Origin: Cristatella mucedo
Taxonomy: Eukaryota > Bryozoa > Phylactolaemata > Cristatellidae
Reading direction: 5' to 3'
Length of the DNA stretch: 60,000 bases
Assembly: GCA_009760855.2 (NCBI GenBank)
Contig: WPIO01000024.1
Span: forward strand, 2,705,001 to 2,765,000
Shown: one piece after another, positions 1 to 9,378 of the stretch
How the letters are laid out: every line of letters starts with the position of its first letter
How positions within the stretch are numbered: the stretch's first letter is position 1
Notes under the pieces: model-generated
What the model was told of the DNA's origin: nothing
The model's database searches: none
What the model saw: the letters and a program-made list of their open reading frames with translations, nothing else
Program-made: the position numbers and the translations under genes

Positions 1-692
1 TTTGCGCTCGCGAAGGACCACGGCGCAAAGAAATCCTCTAAGAGACGAACGGGTAGATGATGGAATATATCGTCCCTTTTCGCCGTGGATTTGAAGCAAA
101 TGGTTCGACGCCAGAGCCACCCTGGTGCATCGCTCTGCGAAAGTACCAAGGCGCCACGTGTGCTCGTAGAGTCTTCGTGGAGCGCTCCTTTCGACTTCCT
201 GGGTAATGAAAATAGAGTTCAGGGAGTGATCGGATGAGACAAAGCCTCACGTCGTCCTGATTACGACGCTGATGTCGAGCGTGGACGCTAGTTGAGGAAC
301 TTGGTCAATTAGGACTCGGTCAGGCCTCAAGAAACGCAAGAGCTTTTCAAAATGAAAGGCGGCATTTGCAAGTTGTAAGCCAGCTCGGCATATGTCCGCG
401 TATCAGCTGCAGGTTACGAATTTTCGATTCGAATATGGAAAACCGCGATCATTTGAGAATCGATTTGGTGCAGATATTCGTTCAATGAAAACAATAATTA
501 GCAACGCGCGGCGAAGTAAAGAGCCGCCGCCGACAGCGGCCTCATTAATGTGACCTCAATACGGAAGCCGCTTTCAAAGTGTTCGGGTTTCACTCAACAA
601 GCAGTGGACGATGTAGAGCTGCCAGCTGTAGCCTTGGAAGTCGCCGTCCGGGTCGTAGAGTGCAAGCATCATGAATACAGGTTAGCTTTGTT
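1..692. other. No gene recognised
   Basis: Mixed-composition sequence with short chance frames on both strands. No splice-supported exon or repeat family identified. Confidence 0.5.
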
Positions 693-850
693 TACAGCCT
701 CATTTGTATTGCGGCCGACGAGCCTTGACGGCTATCGCCGCCGCCGCTTACGGTAGGCAATGAGGGAATGAGCTCACACTGCAGGATTTGAACGCGCGGC
801 CTCAAGGTCGTGAAGAGCGAGCAACTTACCTCATGGTTGATCTGGCCGCT
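693..850 (-). mobile_element. SINE1 copy (tRNA-derived)
   Basis: Reverse orientation: the body (AGCCTTGACGGCTATCGCC), then a B-box-like GCAGGATTTGAACGC and an A-box-like end. Diverged. Confidence 0.6.
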
Positions 851-859
851 GGGCTTCGG

Positions 860-3250
860 ATCTGAGAGAAGATAAGTGCTCAAAAAATCTATACACTAGA
901 AGGAACCTATCTATGCATAGGCGAAACGGAAACCAAGGAAAGGCATTACAGCTAACGGTGTGACTCGGTGCGCAAGAAGGGCTTGAAAATAAAAGTAACA
1001 CCAGCAAGACATTTGCATAGCTATAGGATAATTAGACATTTGCATAGCGCTACAGGAGAATTACATCTCTTACTCGGTACTTCATATAGGCAGGAGAAGA
1101 ATCGTAAGGATTGACCTGTGGGTCAGCAGCGGGTACAGTTAATGGTGAATGTTAAAAAAATACTCATGAAATTTGTCCGAAATCGAATACATGCTTTGGG
1201 TACATTTCGAAATACAAATACGTTAGAATTGGGATCGGAAGTTCTGACGACTTCAGCATGACAGAAAAAAACAGTTATGCAAATCACGTTTAACCCGATG
1301 TAAACCGGAAGCAGCAAATTTACAAATAAACAGAAATTATCAATCTCTGCATCATTTCCAAATTGCATTCCAACTTATCGAACCTTAGTAGATCAAGATA
1401 CATTCTTGAAGCTTTATGAGATGCTTTCTTGTGACTTTTGTACAGCTTCGTTTTCAGAGTAGGATAGTGCTTTATAAATTCCACAGCTCTGCTAATACCC
1501 CACATATCAAAGTGAAATTTGAAACGGAATTTAAACTCTGCTTGTTTCAAATGAGGCAAGACAATTTCTGATTTTCGCTGAATACATTTGGCTATATACG
1601 TCATCAAACTTCCCGGAGCTTTATTTTCCGTAATCAAGGACGCATAGAACAAAATCTATCCAGCCTAAATAAGAAATTTAAGTGAGTGAAATAAGGCTCA
1701 CTTTGATGTGCATCGGTAGCGTCAGCGCACTGCGGAGATTCGTCGTCGGCGACATCCGCTTGATGTTGTTGCTCCCTCAAAAAAACGCGGACTGCTGCGT
1801 CCAGTCACGTCCGCGTGCAGCGTGAGCATGGCGAGGCCGGCTGTCAAAAATGCTTTGATAGCAGTGACACTTGGTAAAGTCGCCTTGAAGTCTTACAAGG
1901 AATTCCAGAAATTTGACGTCTCAGATTATCTACCAGCCTTACTCATTATGTCCCGCGACGTTCATCCCAAGGAGCTACACCTGTTGCAATCCTCTCGGAG
2001 GTGCACGGAGTGACGCAGAAGAAAAAGTGAGTCCCTGGAGTAATTGCGACCCACTCTGATTTACCAGCTTTTCCAAAATAGGCATCCCGCAACTTCAGCT
2101 TAAACTTTGCCTTATAGTCTTTGGTGTTTCGGGTTTACTTAACAACTTTCATGAAACTGTGCAGGCGTATTCTCATGCAAATGACCTCAAAATTTCTGAC
2201 CAATCCAGTAACCAGGCACTTTAAAAACCAGATCCACCTGCGATTTCCAAATAAAGCAGCAAACAGCTCGGTTCCAAATACAATCTGTATAGAATTGTGT
2301 TCCAGGTTTGCTCTCCAAATGTCATGCAAGTGCACCATCTCATGCAAATTGCCTCCAATGATTCGTCCCAACCAGTGGCACTGCTCCTCCGAATTGCGAT
2401 CTACACGCCTTTAAAAAGATAAGCTCTTGTTCTAGTTCGATAGTATAGACCACGGTGTTGCAAGGTTCACCACCAAATCCTGACACAAATTTTGCAACTC
2501 ACCTTTACGTCCGCGAAGCTAATAGCTTGCCCAAAAACTGTTTTCTGAATATTCTGCTCAGCTGTGTTCAACTAAACTTCAGAAGCCTCGAGTGTTTTAA
2601 TTAAAGCCAATATCCGCCCGCCTATGTTAACGCTGGTAGTAAGCTATGAATATCATGCTGTTCTATAATCGAGCATTAGTCGTTAGCGCTGGCTCTCGGA
2701 CCGCGGTAAGCGTCTAGTCCAATTTTTTTTAATTTTCTACTCAAGGACTAAGCAAGATACCTAGGGTACGTAGCGCGAATTTTGCAAAAGTAAATTGACT
2801 GGGACTTTAATTAACTTATCCGTGACAGAAATCAATTTATTAATCTAAAACCTACAGAGCCTGAAAATAAAATTTCTCCCGAAAAAGTATTTTTACGTAG
2901 GCAGCTCAGAATGTTGGTACCAAAAAATCCAGGGGCTCAAGTGGAAATAAGAAAACCTGGAACCGACGGGCAAGATCATTTGCCTAGGCTCAATTCATGC
3001 AGGATACGCTGTTCTAGTAGCCATAAAACGCTAGTAGTTGCATTATGCAATATCCAGTGCAAGGACATGCAAGACATTTTATCGATGCGTTGTAACCTGT
3101 GCCTGTTCGGAGCACTTTGCAAGCTATTTTTCCTGAGCTCTTTACCAAAACATGTGCCGGTCGGTCACGCCGTGCATTTTAACCTCTTCCCACGACTTAA
3201 TCAGAAGCATTTTCCTCGATAAAACGGTCTGGTTATAGTGATGAAAACTA
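860..3250. other. No gene recognised
   Basis: AT-rich. A 110-codon - strand frame (1652-1320) and overlapping frames at 2121-2414 have no recognisable domain or convincing splice sites. Short ATTTGCATAG-like blocks recur near 1011-1047. Confidence 0.45.
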
Positions 3251-3256
3251 AAACTA

Positions 3257-3455
3257 GCACGCTGCCACTGACCACGCTTGCATGCTGACCCTGTGCATGT
3301 CACCCCTAATCATGTTATCCATGATGTTTATCAAGCACGATACTACTCACCGTTTAATCGCGTTTCCCTTTGCAGCAAATTTAAACAGCCTAGAAAGAGA
3401 TCGAGTTCTTTCAGGGTGCTTTATAAAGTGTATTATTATTATTATTGTTATTAAC
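3257..3455 (+). mobile_element. LINE-A 3' end fragment
   Basis: 3' untranslated sequence of LINE-A (CTGACCCTGTGCATGTCACC, GCAGCAAATTTAAACAGCC, GAGATCGAGTTCTTTC) ending in (ATT)n. No coding part is present. Confidence 0.75.
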
Positions 3456-3469
3456 TAACCGGCCTGCTC

Positions 3470-3972
3470 TCACCTTTGATCAACCGACAGCCATCCTATC
3501 TCTTTTAGCAAAGGAGACGCGTGGCCAAACCTCTGGGACGCAGCCATATTCATAGCTAGCGGCGGTGATATAGTTGCTTTTTTTTCGGTAGCCCGGCCAA
3601 ACGGGAATTACAATAATCAAGCCGAGACAGAACTAAGGCGCTAGTTAACTTTTTTGCAAGCCACTGTGAAAGACAGCTCCTAATCTTAGATAGGGATCGG
3701 ACGTGATGGCTAGCTGTAGAAGCAGTCTTCTGAATGAAGCTTTTAAAATTTAGGCAGCTATCGAAAACGACACCTACATTTCGAGCACGTGGTGATGGTC
3801 GCACAGCAGCACCGCCGATTAGAAGAGCAAACCCTTTTAATACAGCCACATGCGTACGGTGTCCTATGAGCAGCAGCAGTTCGGTTTTATCGCCATTTAG
3901 TTTCAAGAGGTTTTCCGAAATCCAGGATCGAAGTTCGAGTACATCACATTCCAAGTCGGCTTCACCAAGCTA
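3470..3972 (-). mobile_element. LINE-B reverse-transcriptase fragment
   Basis: A second LINE family. The - strand frame reads LRSWISENLLKLNGDKTELL, ARNVGVVFDSCLNFKSFIQK and LSRLDYCNSRLAGLPKK, the region after YADD in L2/CR1-type enzymes. The 132-codon frame has no start of its own and is part of a truncated element. Confidence 0.75.
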
Positions 3973-4329
3973 TTAATATCAGCATTATTATCGTAATTGT
4001 ACGTGAACGTTAGAGGACCATAGACAAACTCACAAAACGTTACGCGAACCAGAACAGTTGTCGGACTGCAACATTAAATCGAAGCCGGTACGGAGAGAAG
4101 GGAACCCCAAAAGCATATTCCTCAATGGCTATAGTGATAACAAATGCTCACAGATGAATAGCCAGTGTAGATACAAATACCGGAAAAACAAATGTCCTGC
4201 GGCAGTTACGAACAAAGTGGTTAAATGGCTTCCGCTGTGTTTGCTTTGTAACGCAACATTCCACACATATTTTTTAGTTTAGGATATATGCATATATCTA
4301 AATGCAAAATTCAAGATTTATTATCAGTT

Positions 4330-5210
4330 TATTGCAAAAGCAGTAGCTGGGGCAGTGATGACGAGATCTCCCGCGGAAGCCCTAGCTAGGGCTCTCCTCA
4401 AATCCTGGGATCGTAAACAATCGCCGCCATTGGCGATCTGGTCTCGTAGTAGGGGGAGCTTCCACGGCATTCCGCCTTGCAGCCACGTTGCGCGTGGCGT
4501 GGCGTCGCGGTCACGTGCAAAGTGACAGCCAGCCGGACAGGGCGTTTGTCGACCCGTGCGGAGCGCGGCTGACCGCGAGCCTGAGCTAGCGACCGCGACC
4601 GGCCCGCAGCCAGAAACCCGCAGGACCGCACCAGCGGCGGCGGCCCTTTGTGGGCTCTTTCCTGCGGCGTGGCATGACGTAGACACCGGTCGCGTCGTCC
4701 GTCCAGCCGCCAGCTTAGCGCCGGGTACGAGTGCTGCCCCGTTCCTGTTTGTCCAGCGTCGGCAAGCGGCTCACAGGCGTCTGGCTACCCTCGTCGACCT
4801 GATAAAAGATTCGCTGTGAGTATCCGGAGCGCCCGAGGACGGCTTGTCCAGTTGCTAGCTTCCACTGCTTGAAAATTTGAGTTCTCGCGCGCGTGCCTGG
4901 ACGGCTGGCTCAGTTCTTTTGTTAGACGGCGCTACTTCCTCGGCTACTTACTCGCTAAGCCGCGTGGCAGCTCGCCGCGCTGCACTGCTCGCGCCGCTCG
5001 GCGCTTTGGCCGCGAGCGATTCGAGCCGCGGCGCGGTGGACCCCATCCACAGCTGCTCGCATTCGTCATTTCGTCGACGGCGAATGGGCGCGCGGACTTC
5101 TGCCGCGGTCGCTGTCGCTCGCGAGTTCGAGGGCTAGCCGATTGGGGTCGCCCGATCGGGCGCGGTGCCCTACTCCGACCGACCGCCGGTTCGCTAGGTC
5201 ACACGGGGGT
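4330..5210. promoter_or_regulatory. GC- and CpG-rich block, candidate promoter/5' exon region
   Basis: About 0.9 kb with much higher GC and CpG content than the sequence around it, ending in a poly-G run at about 5207. Several unrelated frames are open here only because AT-rich stop codons are rare. A consensus donor (TTCGCT|GTGAGT) lies at 4815/4816 on the + strand, upstream of Kelch coding exon 1 at 9274, so this may be the Kelch promoter and a 5' untranslated exon. That link is inference. Confidence 0.35.
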
Positions 5211-5269
5211 GGGGGGGGGGGTTGGTTGCAGCTAGCGAGGTTGCCGTAGCCGAGCTTGGGTCAGTATGC

Positions 5270-5345
5270 ACCGTGTGATGCCACGCTGTACTACAATCAG
5301 ACTTCCATGTTTTCCTGCAAACGCGGCTGCTTGTGCATATGTAAA
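5270..5345 (+). mobile_element. SINE2 remnant, left part interrupted by LINE-A
   Basis: The sequence ending in GTGCATATGTAAA resumes after the LINE at 6761 as GTAAAGTGCCTAGAAA, the usual SINE2/LINE-A tail order seen intact at 16105-16140. The tRNA-like head is not clear here. Confidence 0.4.
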
Positions 5346-6760
5346 TAATAATAATAATAATATTGCACTTGATAAAGCGCCCTCAGAGAACTTAATCTCT
5401 TTCTAGGCGCTTTACATTTGCTGCAAAGTGATACGCAATAGAATAGTAAGTAAAATCATGCTTGAAAAACAAACAAAATGAACAACATGGTTAGGGGTTA
5501 CATGCACTGGGTCAGCATGCAAATGTGGTTAGTGGCAGCATGAACAGTGTCAGCACTCATAAGCACATCGAGGACGAATCACAAGGACCCACTAAATGCT
5601 GTCCTAAATAGGTATGTTTTTAAGTTTCTTTTAAATGTGGTCAGGTCAGGGGATGTTCTGATGCAGGTCGGGAGGGAGTTCCAGGCTTTGGGAGCATATG
5701 AACAAAATGCACGGTCTCCAAAGGATTTAAGGTTTGTACGAGGTATTTCTAGACTGTTGGATTCCGAAAAGCGAGTGGTACGATGCTTTGCCTGATGGGG
5801 TAGTATATCTGAAAGATAGGCTGGAGCCATAGAATGAAGAGACCTAAAAGTGAGCGACAAAACCTTGAAGTCAATCCGTTGCTTGACTGGTAACCAGTGC
5901 AGGTCGGCGAGAAGTGGAGTAATGTGGCAACTGCGACGCTCACGACAGACAAGCCTAGCTGCAGAGTTTTGCACCAGCTGCAATCGCCTGATCGCACATG
6001 CTGGTAGGCCAGTAAGCAGTGAGTTGCAGAAGTCGAGACGAGATGTCACGAATGCATGGACCAACTTGGACGTGGTATCCTTATCTAAACAAGCCCTAAT
6101 TTTAGCAATGTTATGAAGCTGAAAATAGGCTGATTTGACTGTGGAGCTGATGTGGTCGTCTAACGAGAGGTCGCTTTGGAATATGACACCTAGATTTCGA
6201 GCTGATGCAACTGGAGATATGCTGGCAGAGCCAATTTTGAAAGTCAGCCTTTCCAATTTCTGAATAGCACTAGGTTTGCCCATAACTAGTAAGTTAGTTT
6301 TATCATCGTTTAGTTTTAGAAAATTTGCTGCCATCCATGATCGGATGTCATCAATGCATGCAGCAAGTGAGTTGAGAGAATTTGAGGTGCTCGAAGGCTG
6401 GGAGGGATCAAAGCAAAGGTACAACTGAGTGTCATCCGCATAGAAATGAAAGCCTAGATTGTGCTTGGCAATCACATCAGCGAGAGGGAGAGTATAAACG
6501 GTGAAAAGGACCGGACCTAGCACAGAGCCATGAGGTACTCCATATTTTAGAGGTACTTCAGATGATCTTTGTCCATTCACGTCAATACTCAGGAGTCTCC
6601 CACTGAGATATGATCTGAACCATTGTAGAGCTATGCTAGTGATGCCCAGGCGAGATGAGAGGCGCTCTAGAAGTACTTTGTGATCGATGGTATCAAAAGC
6701 TGCCGAAAGATCGAGCAAAACAAGAAGAGACACTCTACCCATGTCTGCATTCCTAAGTAG
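5346..6760 (-). mobile_element. LINE-A (L2/CR1-like), 5'-truncated, open reverse transcriptase
   Basis: The best LINE copy. An open frame of 387 codons (6742-5579) holds the reverse-transcriptase palm: motif A LDLSAAFDTIDH, motif B GVPHGSVLGP and motif C FHFYADDTQLYL (YADD at residues 101-104), then the C-terminal region ending KTYLFRTAFSGSL. A 3' untranslated part and an (ATT)n tail follow at 5350-5480. The 5' end, including any endonuclease, is missing. Motif B has His where Gln is usual. GTAAA at 5341-5345 and 6761-6765 is a plausible target duplication. Confidence 0.88.
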
Positions 6761-6832
6761 GTAAAGTGCCTAGAAAAAGAGATTAAGTTCTCCGAGGGCA
6801 CTATACACAGTAGTAGTATTTTTATTACCATC
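6761..6832 (+). mobile_element. SINE2 / LINE-A type 3' tail, right part
   Basis: Contains GTAAAGTGCCTAGAAA, GAGATTAAGTTCTCCGAGG and an AT-rich end, in the orientation opposite to the LINE copy that abuts it. Best read as the other half of the element beginning before 5345. Confidence 0.5.
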
Positions 6833-6911
6833 ATGTCGGCTACCGAGCTTCTGCCAGCCGTGCGGCAGCATTCTGGCAGCAGGCTGGCGCTTGTCCTCAC
6901 GACAAGCATCG

Positions 6912-7095
6912 TGGTGAGCCGTGATGACACGCTAGGTAAGGCGGTTGGTTGCCTTCAAGACCTTGATTCCGAGGTCGGGGGTTTGATTCCTGCAGTGGGC
7001 GATCCTTTATCGCCACTGCAAGCAGTGGGGATAGCCGTAAAGGCTCTTCCGTCGCTATGCAAACCTGGCTGTTTAATCGGCTAGGATTTATTTAT
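6912..7095 (+). mobile_element. SINE1 copy (tRNA-derived), reference copy
   Basis: tRNA-like head with A box (TGACACGCTAGGT) and B box (GGTTTGATTCC at about 6980), then the family body: GGCGATCCTTTATCGCC, GATAGCCGTAAAGGCTCTTC, GGCTGTTTAATCGGC and an AT-rich end. No complete tRNA cloverleaf exists, so it is not a tRNA gene. Confidence 0.75.
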
Positions 7096-7923
7096 TTTTT
7101 ATCATCGTGACAGTGTGGCTGGCATCTCCCGGACTTCTTCCTTCCACATCCCCAGCCAGAGTAAACGCTTGCACGAGTCCGGACTGCACGTTTATCATCC
7201 CGGGGCTGCTGCTTGGGGTTTCTGCTCGCCGAGCTGTGACTGCAGCTCCAGAATCATTTCTTTGGTCTCTTTGTGCTTTAGATGCGTTCCTGCCTTTCTG
7301 GTATTAAAGAAAAGGGTTTTCACCCAGGCGAGATAGAGCAAGTAATTTGCAAGAGTAGATCTGCCCAGATTGAAAAAACGAATATGTGGCAATGTGCTTA
7401 GATGGAGGACTTCCAGAACGTTGGCCATCGATTTCAATTATTGACATGTTATGTTACCAGTCAAGGGAATGGGCATGTCTTCACCAGTGGTGGGTAGAGA
7501 ATTGGCTTGTAGAGGTGCAGGTGAAGAAGTGTCGAGAGCCCCTATGTGTCACTGCTGGTTCTGGGTTACACAAAAGCTTCTATATGTCTGGCGAAACTGA
7601 TTTTAAAACTGGACGCAGGATGTTTGCTATAGTGTGGCCTTGTCACACTATACCCCTTCCAGGGAGGAGATAGTTGCACTAGGGCAACTTCAATTAAGAG
7701 TGCACAGTTTCTAGCTCTACGTTGAAGTTTGTCTATGAGGAGTTTGGTTGCATCATAGTTTAAGAAAAATCAGCCGATATTCAGTGCTGAGTCGTGTCGA
7801 GGCAGTTACTCAACTAACCAATCGCTGCAGCTGATTCAGAGAGATCAAGGATAAATAATGTTAACAGCCGAGTGTCACTGTTAAAGAAAAAGTAGCAGAG
7901 ACGTGTGAGCTTAACTTGTCCCT

Positions 7924-8480
7924 AATCGGCCTGGCCAGCATATCTCGTGTAGTCTGTGAGCAGAATATTGATGTCCTCTACCAAGCCGACTTTTCACTAG
8001 ATGAGCACGGCAGTTCCCTCCAAAGTCGAGTCTGCCTACTTTCAGCCATGTAGCACCACGAAAGTTTAGGCTTGTTTAGGTAAGGCTCCATTTGGCAAGC
8101 TGATCCATGCACTCGTGACTTGGCGGCGACTAGACTTCTGTAACTCACTACTTGTAGGTCTTCAAGCCTGTTGAACTCGGCACTTGCAGTTGCTGTAAAA
8201 TCTCGGCCGCTAGGTGTATCTGTCGCGTGTGGACGCCGGACCTTGCAGACTGTCTATCAAGCAGCCTGTCGACTTCAGGGTTCTGTCATTCACCTTCAGG
8301 TCCCTTCATTCTCTTGCTCCAACCTATCTGCATTAGCTTCGCATCGGGCACTCTTCTGACTCTGGTCGATTGGCTGGGCCTCTATCTTACTTTATTTCGG
8401 AGACATTTTTTTTCCAACTCACTATTGACTGACATCACGTCATCTCCTGATTGGATGGCATTCAAGTAGAAGCCAAAAGC
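7924..8480 (+). mobile_element. LINE-A reverse-transcriptase fragment, decayed
   Basis: Matches the LINE-A region after the YADD motif (CCAGCATATCTC, CTGCCTACTTTCAGCC, CGACTAGACTTCTGTAACTC), with many stops and small deletions. Older than the copy at 5346. Confidence 0.65.
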
Positions 8481-8714
8481 CTACGTGCTCTTCACAGCAG
8501 TTGGTCTGTCCTAGTGAATCATTCTATGATAGGCTTGTGCGTAACAAAAAATGTGCTTGTTACTAAGGGCAAAAGCGATTCGCTTTGTATAGAACCCCAG
8601 TCGGCTTGTCTTTCTCCTGTGCACTTTAAATGCTCACCTATATACCAATCAATCGATGCAACTAATCAGGGGTTCCACTAAACAGTGGCCCTCACTGTCT
8701 TGTGCGCTGTCGAA

Positions 8715-8927
8715 GCATGATACTTGGATGCGTGCACGCATGCATGCCCTAGCATGATACTTGGATGCGTGCACGCATGCCCTAGCATGATACTTGGATG
8801 CGTGCACGCATGCCCTAGCATGATACTTGGATGCGTGCACGCATGCCCTAGCATGATACTTGGATGCGTGCACGCATGCACGCCCTAGCATGATACTTGG
8901 ATGCACGCATGCCCTAGCATGATACCT
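8715..8927. repeat. 33-bp minisatellite with palindromic alternating core
   Basis: Seven occurrences of GCATGATAC with spacings 37, 33, 33, 33, 37 and 29 bp. Units contain ATGCGTGCACGCAT, which is self-complementary and strictly alternates purine and pyrimidine. Because 33 is a multiple of three, frames stay open through it; they are not genes. Confidence 0.92.
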
Positions 8928-8965
8928 TGCTTTTCATCAGCTGCCAGTACGTGGTTCTAAGACCA

Positions 8966-9105
8966 GCGGTGTGGTGCTCACTCTTCACGACCCAGGTCAC
9001 GTGAGTGCGAGTCCCGCCTCTGACGATCCTTTATTGTCCGCTGCCAGCTGTGTTTGTAGGCTCTTCTGCTGCTATATGAATGAGGCTGTTGAATCAGCTA
9101 GCCTT
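8966..9105 (+). mobile_element. SINE1 copy
   Basis: Head with GGTGTGGTGCTCACTCTTCAC, B box GCGAGTCCC, body GGCTCTTCTGCTGCTATATG and the 3' block GAGGCTGTTGAATCAGC. It ends about 170 bp before Kelch exon 1. Confidence 0.65.
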
Positions 9106-9273
9106 CAACTGTTAACTGTTGCTTCTAATGCAGCCAGTTGTAAAGCAAGTGATTGGAGTTTCAGTTCCCTCTCTTGAGTGCCGCACGCACCGAACTCGTA
9201 CACGCGTGACCTTGACGGCCACTTTACGAATTGCAGGATATTTCTTTGGCAGAGCGCGAAGGTTTTCTTCGCA

Positions 9274-9378
9274 ATGGCTGCAGTTACCTTGCACAGAACT
9301 GTTCTCGAGAGGATAGGCCACGTGGCTGCAAATTGCAGAGAGTATGTTGTCATGTACGGTGGATACTTCTCGGGACCG
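9274..9378 (+). CDS. KLHDC2: Kelch gene coding exon 1
   Basis: Encodes residues 1-35. The ATG at 9274 is the natural start: it is followed directly by the family's first blade (ERIGHVA then VVMYGGY, against ERSGHVA and MFVWGGY in human KLHDC2). The donor GTGAGT at 9379 is consensus and leaves phase 0. The reading frame stays open upstream, and acceptor-like AGs at about 9237 and 9252 could join a 5' exon. Confidence 0.88.

Noticed and set aside
1320-1652. A 110-codon - strand frame rich in Lys and Leu
   Set aside because: No domain, no credible splice sites and no neighbouring exon; AT-rich sequence can give this by chance. Left as unassigned.
3556-3954. A stand-alone 132-codon host gene
   Set aside because: The translation is a reverse-transcriptase fragment with no start and belongs to a truncated LINE-B.
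4324-4686. A 120-codon - strand frame and overlapping + strand frames in the CpG-rich block
   Set aside because: Open in conflicting frames because of high GC; no recognisable motif. Treated as a regulatory candidate only.
6920-6995. A tRNA gene, suggested by A-box and B-box promoter motifs (also at the other SINE1 copies)
   Set aside because: No cloverleaf can be completed, the same sequence recurs with a fixed non-tRNA body, and copies are dispersed: these are SINEs.
8649-8906. An 85-codon - strand frame with a repeating HASKYHARACV pattern, and a possible CRISPR-like repeat array
   Set aside because: The 33-bp minisatellite unit is a multiple of three, so several frames stay open. There are no distinct spacers and the genome is eukaryotic.
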